Under the pieces are notes generated by a model, which did not search any database, was not told the DNA's origin, and was given only the letters and a program-made list of their open reading frames with translations. From the NCBI RefSeq assembly GCF_005047655.1, contig NZ_SUKF01000001.1, forward strand, positions 151,394-215,393: DNA of 64,000 bases, given 5' to 3'. This DNA is from Sinimarinibacterium arenosum (GTDB taxonomy: Bacteria; Pseudomonadota; Gammaproteobacteria; Nevskiales; Nevskiaceae). Positions 26,958 to 36,769 of this stretch are shown here, in pieces. Position numbers and translations under genes: made by a program. How positions within the stretch are numbered: the first letter of the stretch is position 1; each line of letters opens with the position of its first letter.

Positions 26958-27383
26958 ATGGACCAGTTCCTCGAATTTATCCGTAACCATCCCTATCACT
27001 TCGTCGCGCTCGGCGCCGGTGTGCTGGCCCTCATTGCCAACGAACTGCATGGCACGCTGACCGGCGGCAAGCGCCTGAGCGTGTCCGAGGCAGTGCGTCT
27101 GATCAATGACCGCGAGCCGGTCATTCTGGACGTGCGCACGCCCGCCGACTTCAAGCGGGGGCACCTGCTGAATGCGCAGAACGCTCCGCTGGCAAAGCTC
27201 GACGAGCACCTGACTCGTGTCGCAAAGGACAAGTCTCGCCCGGTCCTGGTGTATTGCGCGATCGGCAGCAGCTCGACCGGTGCGGTCGAGCGTCTGCGCA
27301 AGAGCGGCTATACCGAGGTCTATCCGCTGCGCGGCGGTATCGGTGCCTGGGTTTCGGCCAATCTGCCGGTGACGACGAAGTGA
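26958..27383 (+). CDS. Membrane-anchored rhodanese-like protein (YibN-like)
   Basis: This 141-residue protein has one N-terminal membrane helix (FVALGAGVLALIA) and a rhodanese domain with active-site Cys in VLVYCAIGSSS (C100). YibN-type genes precede grxC and secB in gammaproteobacteria. YibN has been linked to membrane-protein insertion, and the rhodanese loop suggests sulfur or persulfide handling. Its stop overlaps the GTG start of grxC. Confidence 0.88.
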   Translation: MDQFLEFIRNHPYHFVALGAGVLALIANELHGTLTGGKRLSVSEAVRLINDREPVILDVRTPADFKRGHLLNAQNAPLAKLDEHLTRVAKDKSRPVLVYCAIGSSSTGAVERLRKSGYTEVYPLRGGIGAWVSANLPVTTK

Positions 27384-27637
27384 AATCGGTGCGGATGTAC
27401 AGCACATTGATGTGCCCATTCTGTGTGATGGCGCGTCGGCTGTTGGCATCCAAAGGCGTCGCGGTCGAGGAGATTCGCGTCGACCAGGCGCCGGAAAAGC
27501 GCGTGGAAATGCGCGAATTGACCGGACGCCACACCGTTCCACAGATATTTATCGGCGAGCAGCACGTTGGAGGGTGCGACGATCTGTACGCACTGGACCG
27601 CAGCGGGCAACTCGACCCCCTACTCAATAATGACTGA
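27380..27637 (+). CDS. grxC: Glutaredoxin 3
   Basis: This 85-residue glutaredoxin has the CxxC motif MCPFC (C12, C15), the cis-Pro segment TVPQIFIG and the GGCDDLYAL glutathione-binding turn. It reduces mixed disulfides with glutathione in the cytoplasm. The GTG at 27380, overlapping the yibN stop, gives the normal GrxC N-terminus; an ATG at 27395 would remove the first strand. Confidence 0.93.
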   Translation: MKSVRMYSTLMCPFCVMARRLLASKGVAVEEIRVDQAPEKRVEMRELTGRHTVPQIFIGEQHVGGCDDLYALDRSGQLDPLLNND

Positions 27638-27658
27638 CGTTTTGAAGAGCCAAGGACT

Positions 27659-28183
27659 ATGAGCGAAACCCAGACTCCCAATCCGACTCCGGCAGCAGCG
27701 GCGGATGCCCCCGAACAGCGGCAGGTCGTGCTGCAGAAGATTTTTGTCCGCGACGCGTCGCTGGAAGTGCCGTTGGCGCCTGAAATCTTCACGCGCCCCT
27801 GGAAGCCGCAGATCGATGTACAGGTCAACACGGACGTCAAGACGCTGCAGCAGGACGTTTACCAGGTCACGCTGTCGCTGACCGTGACGGCCAAGCTGGA
27901 AGAAGACGTCGCCTTCCTGGTCGAAGCGCATCAGGCGGGTGTGGTCCTCGTGCAGGGTTTCAATACCGATGCCGAACGCCAGGCCGTTCTGGGTGCGTAT
28001 TGCCCCAATCTGATTTTCCCGTTCGCACGCGAAACTGTTGCCGATCTGGTGCAGCGCGCCGGGTTCCCGCAGTTGCTGCTGCAGCCGCTGAATTTCGATG
28101 CCTTGTATCTGGATCATCTCAAGCGCGCTCGCGAGCAGCAGACCGCTGCAGCGGCAGCCACTGGCGGCGCGACCGCGCACTGA
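27659..28183 (+). CDS. secB: Protein-export chaperone SecB
   Basis: SecB keeps precursors unfolded and delivers them to SecA. The 174 residues include LQKIFVRDASLEVPLAPEIF, PQIDVQVNTDVKTL, LTVTAKLEEDVAFLVE and GAYCPNLIFPFARETVADL, all diagnostic. The Ala-rich tail is longer than in E. coli. AAGGA precedes the ATG. Confidence 0.97.
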   Translation: MSETQTPNPTPAAAADAPEQRQVVLQKIFVRDASLEVPLAPEIFTRPWKPQIDVQVNTDVKTLQQDVYQVTLSLTVTAKLEEDVAFLVEAHQAGVVLVQGFNTDAERQAVLGAYCPNLIFPFARETVADLVQRAGFPQLLLQPLNFDALYLDHLKRAREQQTAAAAATGGATAH

Positions 28184-28235
28184 GCGGGCTCGCGGGCATG
28201 CTGGTTGACCTGCGCTGCGCACACCGGAGAACGCG

Positions 28236-29237
28236 ATGAGCTATGCCGTCGGTGTGCTCGGGGCGGGGTCATTTGGTACCGCGCTGGCGATCCAGCTGGC
28301 GCGTCGCGGCGCGCCGACCGTGCTATGGGGCCGTGACCCGCAGCGTGCCGAGGCGATGCAGGCTGATCGCCGCAATGCCACGTATCTGCCGGATTGTCCG
28401 CTGCCGGCAAAGCTGGACGTCACAGCCGATCTCGCCGCTACAGTAGCTGGCTCGGACGACTTGCTGATTGCCACGCCGTCTTACGCCTTGCGTCAGACCT
28501 TGCAAGCGCTGCGTCCGCTGCTGCGCCCCGGGCAGGGTATCGCGACGGCCTGCAAGGGGCTCGAACCTCAGACCAGCCTGTTGATCCACGAGGTCATCGC
28601 GCAGGAGCTCGGCGACGAAGTCGCTCTGGCGGTGATTTCCGGTCCGACCTTTGCCAAGGAACTCGCACTGGGCATGCCGACCGCGGTGACGATCGCCTCG
28701 GGTGATGAAGCGTTTGCCGAAAAAATGGCCAGGCATCTGCATGGCGATGGCTTCCGGGCCTATTGGACCAGCGATCTGCCGGGCGTTGAAATCGGCGGTG
28801 CTGCGAAGAATGTCATGGCGATCGGCGTCGGCATTGCCGATGGGCTCGGGCTGGGTGCCAATACGCGGGCAGCACTGATCACGCGTGGCATGGCCGAAAT
28901 CATGCGTCTCGCGGATGCGCTTGGCGCGCAAGCCGAGACGCTGATGGGTTTGGCTGGGATGGGAGATCTGGTGCTCACCTGCACCGACAACCAGTCGAGA
29001 AATCGACGGATGGGTTTGCTGTTGGCGCAGGGCAAATCGGTTGACGAAGCGACCCAGGAAATCCGGCAGGTGGTCGAAGGCGTGCGTGCCGCGCCAGAAG
29101 TGTCGCGTCTGGCCCAGCGGCTCGGCATTGAAATGCCGATCACCTCCGCGGTGTGTGCCGTGCTCGATGGCACGATGACCGCGATCGAAGCCGTGCGTGC
29201 GTTGGCCACACGCCCGGCCAAGCACGAGCTTGGCTAG
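28236..29237 (+). CDS. gpsA: NAD(P)H-dependent glycerol-3-phosphate dehydrogenase
   Basis: GpsA reduces dihydroxyacetone phosphate to sn-glycerol-3-phosphate for phospholipid synthesis. The 333 residues have the Rossmann loop VLGAGSFGTALA, the family signature GPTFAKELALGMPTAV, the catalytic Lys in GGAAKNVMAIGVG, and GLAGMGDLVLTCT. It follows secB, as in enterobacteria and pseudomonads. Its stop is one base from the end of the convergent trmL. Confidence 0.97.
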   Translation: MSYAVGVLGAGSFGTALAIQLARRGAPTVLWGRDPQRAEAMQADRRNATYLPDCPLPAKLDVTADLAATVAGSDDLLIATPSYALRQTLQALRPLLRPGQGIATACKGLEPQTSLLIHEVIAQELGDEVALAVISGPTFAKELALGMPTAVTIASGDEAFAEKMARHLHGDGFRAYWTSDLPGVEIGGAAKNVMAIGVGIADGLGLGANTRAALITRGMAEIMRLADALGAQAETLMGLAGMGDLVLTCTDNQSRNRRMGLLLAQGKSVDEATQEIRQVVEGVRAAPEVSRLAQRLGIEMPITSAVCAVLDGTMTAIEAVRALATRPAKHELG

Positions 29238-29238
29238 G

Positions 29239-29712
29239 CTACTGCCGCGGGTCAATTGCCCCTGCGAAGTCCTGCTGCCGCCACGCTTCATACAGCGCAA
29301 TCGCGACGGTATTTGACAGGTTCACGCTGCGACTGGCGGGCACCATGGGCACTCGGAGCCACTGTGTTGCGGGCACCTGTTGCAGGATTTCGTCCGGAAG
29401 CCCGCGGGTTTCCGGCCCGAACAGCAGCACATCGTCGTCCTGATAGCGGATCTGGTCATAGCGCTGCGTACCGCGGGTGGTAAACGCGAAGATGCGCGCA
29501 TCGGGCAGCGATGCGGTCAGATCCTGCCAGTGCGGGTGCTGCCGGATGTTCACGAGCCAGTGGTAGTCCAGGCCCGCGCGGCGCACCGAGCTCTCGTCAA
29601 GCCGGAATCCCAGTGGGTGGATCAGATGCAGCTGCGCGCCTGCGTTGGCGCACAAGCGAATGATGTTGCCCGTATTCGGTGGAATTTCGGGCTGGTAGAG
29701 CGCGATATGCAT
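29239..29712 (-). CDS. trmL: tRNA (cytidine(34)-2'-O)-methyltransferase TrmL
   Basis: TrmL is a SPOUT methyltransferase that 2'-O-methylates the wobble base of tRNA-Leu. The 157 residues start MHIALYQPEIPPNTGNIIR and contain FGPETRGLPDEIL and the knot segment IPM-like RVPMVPASRSVNLSNTVAI. The start at 29712 gives the normal length; the frame is open upstream into DUF2007. Stop and start overlap as TAATG. Confidence 0.95.
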   Translation of the reverse strand: MHIALYQPEIPPNTGNIIRLCANAGAQLHLIHPLGFRLDESSVRRAGLDYHWLVNIRQHPHWQDLTASLPDARIFAFTTRGTQRYDQIRYQDDDVLLFGPETRGLPDEILQQVPATQWLRVPMVPASRSVNLSNTVAIALYEAWRQQDFAGAIDPRQ

Positions 29713-30026
29713 TATTGATCCGGCGTTGGGCGGTCGCTGCCGCAGGCCCAGCAGGTTTCGAAGGTGATCGGCGATTGTTCGCCGCATGGGCACTGCCATA
29801 CGCCATGTGCATGGCGATGCCGCTCGTAGCGCTGCAGCAACTGGGTTGCATGCTCGGTGTCACGCGCGTCGCGAAGGACCAGGCGTGTTCCCGGATCGGC
29901 CGGAAGTTCGCCGCGCGCGCTCCACAGCCCGGCGCCGAAGATGCTGGCGTCAATTCCGTGCGCGGCCAGATAGGCCCGCAAAATTTCCGCTTCGACCGGG
30001 TCGGCCGGATGGTAAATTGCCTTCAT
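29712..30026 (-). CDS. DUF2007 domain protein with C-terminal zinc ribbon
   Basis: This 104-residue protein has a DUF2007 (PII-like signal-transducing) domain: IYHPADPVEAEILRAYLAAH, then LPADPGTRLVLRDARD. A C-terminal four-cysteine motif (CPCGEQ, CWACGSD) probably binds zinc. It is coupled to trmL through TAATG. The function is unknown. Confidence 0.8.
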   Translation of the reverse strand: MKAIYHPADPVEAEILRAYLAAHGIDASIFGAGLWSARGELPADPGTRLVLRDARDTEHATQLLQRYERHRHAHGVWQCPCGEQSPITFETCWACGSDRPTPDQ

Positions 30027-30054
30027 CCCAATGACTTGCGGGCATTATTTAACG

Positions 30055-30083
30055 TTGACAGTATGCCCATTCGGGCCTAGGCT
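30055..30083 (+). promoter_or_regulatory. Sigma-70 promoter of the small exported-protein gene
   Basis: TTGACA at 30055-30060 is a perfect -35 box. TAGGCT at 30078-30083 follows after 17 bases. The expected transcript start is about 26 bases before the ATG at 30116. Confidence 0.6.
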
Positions 30084-30115
30084 CGGAACACTGTTCCAGT
30101 GTAGAAGAATGCGCC

Positions 30116-30409
30116 ATGAAAAAGATCACGGCTCTTGCGGCGGCGGTGGCGATCGCCGTTTCGGCTTTCGCAGCCAATGCGCAGTCTCCAAACGTGATGG
30201 TCGACGATACGCCGTCGGCGCCTGCGATGGCATTCGATTTGGTGGTGGTCCGGCCCCTCAGTCTGGTGGTCACCGTTGCGGGAGCGGGCCTGTACGTCCT
30301 GCAGCTGCCGATTGCGATGGTGCAGATGGACTTCAGCACGCCGGCCAAGAAACTGATCGTCGAGCCGGCCCAATACACTTTCACGCGACCGCTCGGCGAA
30401 AGCTGGTAG
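30116..30409 (+). CDS. Small exported protein of unknown function
   Basis: This 97-residue protein has a clear signal peptide (KKITALAAAVAIAVSAFAANA, cleavage near residue 23). A hydrophobic middle segment (VVTVAGAGLYVLQLPIAMV) that could be a membrane helix follows, then a tail with KKLIVEPAQYTFTRPLGE. Proteins with this tail are common beside unrelated genes in gammaproteobacteria, but I know of no function. It has its own promoter. Confidence 0.75.
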   Translation: MKKITALAAAVAIAVSAFAANAQSPNVMVDDTPSAPAMAFDLVVVRPLSLVVTVAGAGLYVLQLPIAMVQMDFSTPAKKLIVEPAQYTFTRPLGESW

Positions 30410-30526
30410 CGCGCGGGCAAACCTCGCGCGCCCCGGCTTGCGGCGCGTTCAGGGCGTTCTGCCTCTGTATCTCCTCGAACTGACAAGTCCGCGTCGCCGC
30501 GTGCGTGCGGCGCCCCGAGCACTTGC

Positions 30527-30551
30527 TTGACCGTGGATACTCTACACGGTA
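30527..30551 (+). promoter_or_regulatory. Candidate MerR-family operator/promoter
   Basis: TTGACC at 30527 leads into a dyad ACCGTG-N9-CACGGT (30530-30550). The TTGACC...CTAC..GGT pattern resembles operators of metal-sensing MerR proteins such as CadR and PbrR. No merR-like gene or metal transporter is present in the window, and no good -10 box is visible. Confidence 0.4.
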
Positions 30552-30682
30552 GCGTCTGCCGCATTACATCAGATGACTCATCGACCGCCGGCCGTGCCGC
30601 GTCGAGGTTCTGAAAAGCATAAGGTTGGGCTGCCCCTTTCCGGCGGTACCCGCCGACGCATGATGCGAAGAGGAGAGCAGTG

Positions 30683-30889
30683 ATGATGGGGTGTGACCGG
30701 TGCGATGCTGTCAGTCGCTGCGTGTCTTACGCAGAGGGTGGCAGGTCGGCATCAGCCCAGGTAGTTCGGGGAATCCTCGCTGTGTCCGCTGAGGTGCGGT
30801 CGAATGGCGAGCTCACATCTTCTGAGCATCATCACAATTCTTCCCTATTGTTTTGCATGGCCGTGCGATGTTCGTCGCCGCGGGGATGA
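30683..30889 (+). CDS. Doubtful small cysteine-rich ORF
   Basis: AGGAG at 30671-30675 precedes GTG/ATG codons at 30680-30686, an unusually good ribosome site for an otherwise empty region. The product would have 66-69 residues beginning MGCDRCDAVSRCVSY, with five Cys in all. Third-position GC is lower than in the neighbouring genes, so it may be spurious or a leader ORF. Confidence 0.2.
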   Translation: MMGCDRCDAVSRCVSYAEGGRSASAQVVRGILAVSAEVRSNGELTSSEHHHNSSLLFCMAVRCSSPRG

Positions 30890-30979
30890 CCTGCCGCGTG
30901 CGCATCTGCATCGAACAGGGAGTGCGCGTGCCGAGGGGCTCGGCGTGCGGATCGACATCGGTTTTGAGGAGAATCGAGT

Positions 30980-32608
30980 ATGTGGCATGACATCGGGAAT
31001 GGATCAGGCGGTGTAGGGGCAGTGCCTGCGGAAGTCCCGCGAAAATCCGGAATCGCCCCGCTGTTCAGGCGATGCATTCTGGCTTCAGTCGCGTCACTGA
31101 CGTTGTGTGGACCAGCTGCGGCAACCAATGGGTACTTCGCGCACGGGTACAGCGCGTCGCAGTCCGCGATGGGTGGTGCAGGTACCGCGCTGGTTGAAGA
31201 TTCGCTGATTTCGACGATCAATCCGGGCGGTTCTGCCTGGGTCGGAAATCGCTTCGACTTCAATCTGGGCTTGTTTGCGCCTGTGCGCGACTACACCGCC
31301 ACCGAGCGTGGGCCGGACGCGCAGCAAAGCATCTTCACGATCGATCCCAAGACGATCCGTAGCGATAACGATCTGTACTACATCCCGGGGATGGCCGTGA
31401 ACTGGGAAATCGATGACGTGCAGAGCTGGGGTTTTGCGATGTACGGCAACGGCGGCATGAACACCGAATATCACGGCAATACCGCGCGCTTCGCCCAGGG
31501 GCTGGCGATGCAGGATCCGACGACGCTGTTGCTTGATATCAACTTCGAAACCCAGTGCTACGGCACATTCGGCGGCGGACAGCCGGTTGAAGGTGTCGAG
31601 GACCAGGCACATCTGTGCGGTTACGGCGACAAGACGGCGGGCGTTGATCTGATCCAGTTGTTTATCGCGCCGTTCTATTCGCGCAAGGTTGGAGATCGCA
31701 CCTCGGTGGGCATTTCGCCGATTTTCGCGGGACAGCGCTTTCGTGCCGACGGTCTGAAAGCGTTTGCGCGCTTCTCGAATGATCCGGACAGCGTTTCGGA
31801 CAATGGTTACGACACGTCGTACGGCTTTGGTGGGCGCATCGGTTTTTTGACTGGAGCAATCTCTGGGTTCGGCATCGGTGCGTCCTATCAGACGCGGATC
31901 TACATGTCCGAGTTCAAGAAGTACAAGGGCCTGTTTGCCGAACAGGGCGGCTTCGACATTCCGTCGTCGTGGAATGTCGGCATCTCGGCTCACATCAGCG
32001 AAAACCAGCGTCTTGCCTTTGATTGGCAGCGGATCAACTACAGCGAGATCAATTCGGTCGGCAATCCGCTGAATCCCAACCGCTTCATCAACGAATGTGC
32101 AATACCGGTACTGCTGGGTGACTTCCTTGCTGAGAATCCATTGTTTGGTGCCCTGATTACAGCCCCAGAGAAGAATCCCGACGCCTGTCTCGGGTCGTCG
32201 AGTGGGCCGGGATTCGGCTGGGAGGACATGGACGTCTACAAGCTCGGCTATCAGCTGAAGTTCGCCAGTTTCAAGTTCCGCCTGGGCTACAGCATTACCA
32301 ACCAGCCGATTCCCAGCAGCGAAGTGCTGTTCAACATTCTGGCGCCTGCCGTGGTCGAGATGCACTACACCGCTGGCGTGTCCTACCAGATGTCGAGCGC
32401 ACTGGGCTTCGATCTATCGTTCATGTACGCAGAAGACAATCCGGTTCGTGGCAAGAATCCGCTGAGCAACACCGACGCCACAGTGATTGATCTGATCGGA
32501 TTCGGTGGCAGCACCGCAGATGCATTCGGCTCGGATCCGCAGGATCAGGATCTGTCGCTGGACATGCATCAATGGGAAGCGGTCATCGGGATCAGCTACC
32601 GCTTCTAG
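30980..32608 (+). CDS. OmpP1/FadL family outer-membrane transporter
   Basis: The 542-residue protein is a FadL-type beta-barrel that would move hydrophobic molecules across the outer membrane. The N-terminal plug motif ATNGYFAHGYSASQSAMGGAG is diagnostic, and NPGGSAWVGNRFDFNLG follows. The last strand ends SYRF. The signal segment is at about residues 32-48, preceded by a long N-tail; GAGGAG before the ATG supports the long start. It lies beside the autotrophy and sulfur genes, so the cargo could be an organic compound or a sulfur species; the sequence does not say. Confidence 0.85.
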   Translation: MWHDIGNGSGGVGAVPAEVPRKSGIAPLFRRCILASVASLTLCGPAAATNGYFAHGYSASQSAMGGAGTALVEDSLISTINPGGSAWVGNRFDFNLGLFAPVRDYTATERGPDAQQSIFTIDPKTIRSDNDLYYIPGMAVNWEIDDVQSWGFAMYGNGGMNTEYHGNTARFAQGLAMQDPTTLLLDINFETQCYGTFGGGQPVEGVEDQAHLCGYGDKTAGVDLIQLFIAPFYSRKVGDRTSVGISPIFAGQRFRADGLKAFARFSNDPDSVSDNGYDTSYGFGGRIGFLTGAISGFGIGASYQTRIYMSEFKKYKGLFAEQGGFDIPSSWNVGISAHISENQRLAFDWQRINYSEINSVGNPLNPNRFINECAIPVLLGDFLAENPLFGALITAPEKNPDACLGSSSGPGFGWEDMDVYKLGYQLKFASFKFRLGYSITNQPIPSSEVLFNILAPAVVEMHYTAGVSYQMSSALGFDLSFMYAEDNPVRGKNPLSNTDATVIDLIGFGGSTADAFGSDPQDQDLSLDMHQWEAVIGISYRF

Positions 32609-32656
32609 CGCGCGCGTAGCACCGATCAGAGCGGGTCATCGACTGGAGAGAGCACA

Positions 32657-33586
32657 ATGAATATTCAAAGAATGCGAGCGGCAGCGGGCGTGGGGATGCT
32701 GTTGGGTGCGGGCTTGCTGATGGTTCCGTCGGCTTGGGCTGCGCCGATCCAACCCTATGTGCTGGCATCGACCGCAGACGGCGCGATGGCGACGCAGGTC
32801 GAGGCGGTCAAGGGCAAGCTGACCGCGGCGGGATTCGAAATCATCGGCGAGTTCAGCCCTTATGCCGGTGCGCAGGTAATTGCAGTTACGAGCCCCGAAT
32901 TGTTGCAGGCTGCGGCAGGCGACGCGCGTGGCGGCTTTGCTGCGGCTGAGCATGTCGCATTGACCGAAAGCGATGGGAAGGTTCAGATCAGCTACCTGAA
33001 TCCCGCCTACGTCGCCGCTGCGTACCGTATCAGCGCTGATCTGTCGGGCGTCAGTGCCAAATTGAAGGAGGCGTTGGGTCAGGCCGGGACCTTCGGCACT
33101 GAGAAGGGTCGCGAGCCGGATGATCTGCGCAGCTTCAATTACATGCTTGGCATGGAGCATTTCGACGATTTCTACAAGCTGGGCAGCCACGCCAGCTATG
33201 AGGAAGCGGTGAAGGCCGTCGAGGACAATCTGGCCAAGCAGGTCGGAGGCGCCGCCAAGGTGTATCGAATCGATATCCCCGGCAAGCAGCAGACGGTGTT
33301 CGGGATCTCGCGCGCCAGTGTCAAGGATCAGGCGGCCAACGATCAACACATCATGATGGACGTGGTCGACAAGAACTTTGACATCAAGACCACTGCGTAT
33401 CTTCCGTACCAGTTGATGGTCGATGGCAAAGACGTGGTCGCTCTGCACATGCGTTTTCGCATGGCGGTCTGGCACCCGGATCTGACCATGGTGACTTTCG
33501 GCAAGCTGATGTCGAGCCCGGGCGCGATCGAGGAATTGCTGCGCAAGGTGGCGGGCGGCGGCAAGGACAAGGGTTTCAACTTCTGA
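32657..33586 (+). CDS. Exported protein of unknown function, possibly DUF302-related
   Basis: This 309-residue protein starts with a signal peptide (GVGMLLGAGLLMVPSAWA). The mature part begins with KGKLTAAGFEIIGEFSPY and AQVIAVTSPELL, which look like DUF302-type alpha/beta repeats. It ends with VTFGKLMSSPGAIEELLRKV. It follows the FadL-like gene by 48 bases and is likely in the same operon. It has no cysteine in its mature part. I know of no function. Confidence 0.6.
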   Translation: MNIQRMRAAAGVGMLLGAGLLMVPSAWAAPIQPYVLASTADGAMATQVEAVKGKLTAAGFEIIGEFSPYAGAQVIAVTSPELLQAAAGDARGGFAAAEHVALTESDGKVQISYLNPAYVAAAYRISADLSGVSAKLKEALGQAGTFGTEKGREPDDLRSFNYMLGMEHFDDFYKLGSHASYEEAVKAVEDNLAKQVGGAAKVYRIDIPGKQQTVFGISRASVKDQAANDQHIMMDVVDKNFDIKTTAYLPYQLMVDGKDVVALHMRFRMAVWHPDLTMVTFGKLMSSPGAIEELLRKVAGGGKDKGFNF

Positions 33587-33655
33587 TTTGAGCGCGTGCC
33601 GGCTGCCGCAGTGCGCGGTGGCCGGCAGGCGCGCGGTCTGTGCGGCCGATGCGAC

Positions 33656-34117
33656 CTAGGGTTTGATGTAGGCGCAGCCCTCCTGAAGCTGCAGACGCGC
33701 AACCTCGGCAACGCCGGACGGTACAACCTGCACGTCCGGCAGCAGTGCGCCGGGCTCGACGTGGCGACCCAGCAATGAGTTGTTGCAGACGCGGAACTCA
33801 ACGCCGCGCAGCATCAGGGGATCGACCAGCGCATCGTAGGAATTGCCGCGGTCGTCCCGATGTCCGTCAACCAGGAAATCGATCCCGCGTCCGAGTGCGA
33901 CGACGATGATCTTGGTCTGCGGCCGCGCGTCGAGATGATTGGTGATATTGCGGAGTGCACCGATGGCCCGTGCGCTGTCGTCGATGTGGTAAACCACGCG
34001 TTCCTGTGCGGCGTGTTCCACTGTGGCCGCACTGGCAGCGCCGGTGCCCAGCACGGAAGCAAGGCCGGCGAGTCGTTGCAGCAAGCGTCGGCGCTGCGGG
34101 TTGCTTGTGTCGTCCAT
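33656..34117 (-). CDS. Exported DsrE-family protein
   Basis: This 153-residue protein has an N-terminal signal with RRRLLQRLAGLASVLG, resembling a Tat signal, and then a DsrE/DsrF-like fold (VVYHIDDSARAIGALRNI, IIVVALGRGIDFLV). The conserved Cys in FRVCNNSLLG (C111) would be the sulfur-carrying residue; a second Cys lies near the end (QEGCAYIKP, C148). DsrE proteins carry sulfur as persulfide, usually in the cytoplasm; an exported form suggests periplasmic sulfur handling. AGGAG precedes the ATG at 34117. It is downstream of cbbR on the same strand. Confidence 0.8.
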   Translation of the reverse strand: MDDTSNPQRRRLLQRLAGLASVLGTGAASAATVEHAAQERVVYHIDDSARAIGALRNITNHLDARPQTKIIVVALGRGIDFLVDGHRDDRGNSYDALVDPLMLRGVEFRVCNNSLLGRHVEPGALLPDVQVVPSGVAEVARLQLQEGCAYIKP

Positions 34118-34193
34118 TGGTTCGACTCCTGGTGGATGTAGGGTTGGCGGCGGGCTTCGTGGATGGCTTGCCGTGCCGTGTGCGCAAGCGCTA

Positions 34194-35165
34194 TCAGGTT
34201 GGCGACTCGTCCGGTGTGCCTGGCATTTCGACTGCCCGCGCCGAGCTCGCCAGCGGGAAGTGGGTGCGCAGAAACGCAGCGCCGCGTTCGAGGATGTCAT
34301 AGCGAAACGCTTCGGCAGCTGGAGACAGCGCACGTGCTCGCAGATGAACGATGTGCCACTGTCGGATCAGCGGTGTGTCAGCGATGGGAAGCCAGCGCAG
34401 ACGACCCAGCGACAGCTCGGTTTCGATTGTGTGCAGCGACAGAAACGACAGGCCCATGCGCGCAATCACCGCCTGCTTGATGCTCTCGTTGCTGGTCATC
34501 TGCATGATCACAGGTGGATGGACCCGCCAGCGACGCAGGCAGCTTTCCATGGCCAGCCGCGTGCCTGATCCGTGTTCGCGCATGATGAATGGCTCCGCAC
34601 TGAGTTGTATCGGGGTCACCGCCTCAAGCTGGGCCAGGGGATGATCGGCGGCGGCGACAAATGCCAGAGGATGCGGCGCAAACGGCTCGGCTCGGGTGTC
34701 CAGCTCGCTCGGCGGGCGCCCCATGATGGCCAGGTCGATTTCATTTCGATGCAGGCACTCGACTAGATTCTGTCGATTGCCTTCGGTCAGTTTGATCTCG
34801 ACTCCGGGGTGATCGTGCAGGAAACCCGACATCAGGCTCGGCAGGAAATACTTGGCGGTCCCCAGCATGCCGATGGTCAATCGACCGGTCTCGACTCGCC
34901 GCAACCGCGCAATCATGTCTTCGGCATCCTTCAGTGCCGACAGCACGCGCCGTGCGTGAATCAGCAAGTATTCACCGGTAATTGTCAGTGATACCGCGCT
35001 GCTGTTGCGTTCGAACAGAGGCAGGCCGACCAGGGATTCGAGTTGCCGGATCTGCATCGAGATGGCCGGTGGCGTCAAATGCAACTCCTCCGCCGCGCGC
35101 ACAAAGCTCAGGTGTCGGGCGACCGCGGTAAAAACCTGCAGCTGACGTGTGGTGGCGCGAAACAT
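34194..35165 (-). CDS. cbbR: LysR-type regulator CbbR
   Basis: CbbR activates the Calvin-cycle operon in response to metabolites. The 323 residues have the LysR winged helix (LQVFTAVARHLSFVRAAEEL, TPPAISMQIRQLESLVG) and an effector domain. It is divergent from cbbL and separated by 100 bases that contain TNA-N7-TNA boxes, the standard cbbR arrangement. Confidence 0.93.
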   Translation of the reverse strand: MFRATTRQLQVFTAVARHLSFVRAAEELHLTPPAISMQIRQLESLVGLPLFERNSSAVSLTITGEYLLIHARRVLSALKDAEDMIARLRRVETGRLTIGMLGTAKYFLPSLMSGFLHDHPGVEIKLTEGNRQNLVECLHRNEIDLAIMGRPPSELDTRAEPFAPHPLAFVAAADHPLAQLEAVTPIQLSAEPFIMREHGSGTRLAMESCLRRWRVHPPVIMQMTSNESIKQAVIARMGLSFLSLHTIETELSLGRLRWLPIADTPLIRQWHIVHLRARALSPAAEAFRYDILERGAAFLRTHFPLASSARAVEMPGTPDESPT

Positions 35166-35187
35166 CAGTAAATCCTGAACTTCTACC

Positions 35188-35201
35188 TAAGTTATTGTGA
35201 A

Positions 35202-35210
<9 letters not shown>
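35188..35210. promoter_or_regulatory. Double CbbR box in the cbbR-cbbL spacer
   Basis: TAA-N7-TGA-N7-TTA occupies 35188-35210, giving two overlapping copies of the LysR/CbbR motif TNA-N7-TNA that share the middle TGA. It overlaps the putative -35 of cbbL and lies 22 bases before the cbbR start on the other strand, so it could control both genes. Confidence 0.6.
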
Positions 35211-36753
<1,543 letters not shown>

Positions 36754-36769
36754 ACCTGGAGCATCGATC

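Larger units (their letters stand above)
30410..30979. other. 570-base region without a confident gene
   Basis: This stretch holds a MerR-type dyad (30527-30551), a possible small reading frame behind a strong ribosome site (30683-30889), and the leader of the FadL-like gene. No reading frame here has convincing codon use or recognisable similarity. Confidence 0.55.

Noticed and set aside
31094-32365. 423-codon minus-strand frame opposite the FadL-like gene
   Set aside because: It is antisense to a FadL barrel with a diagnostic N-terminal plug motif. The product has shadow-like composition.
33587-33655. GC-rich inverted repeat between the exported protein and the DsrE gene
   Set aside because: GTGCCGGC and GCCGGCA can pair, but the loop is long and no T-run follows. 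In such GC-rich sequence this is weak evidence for a terminator.
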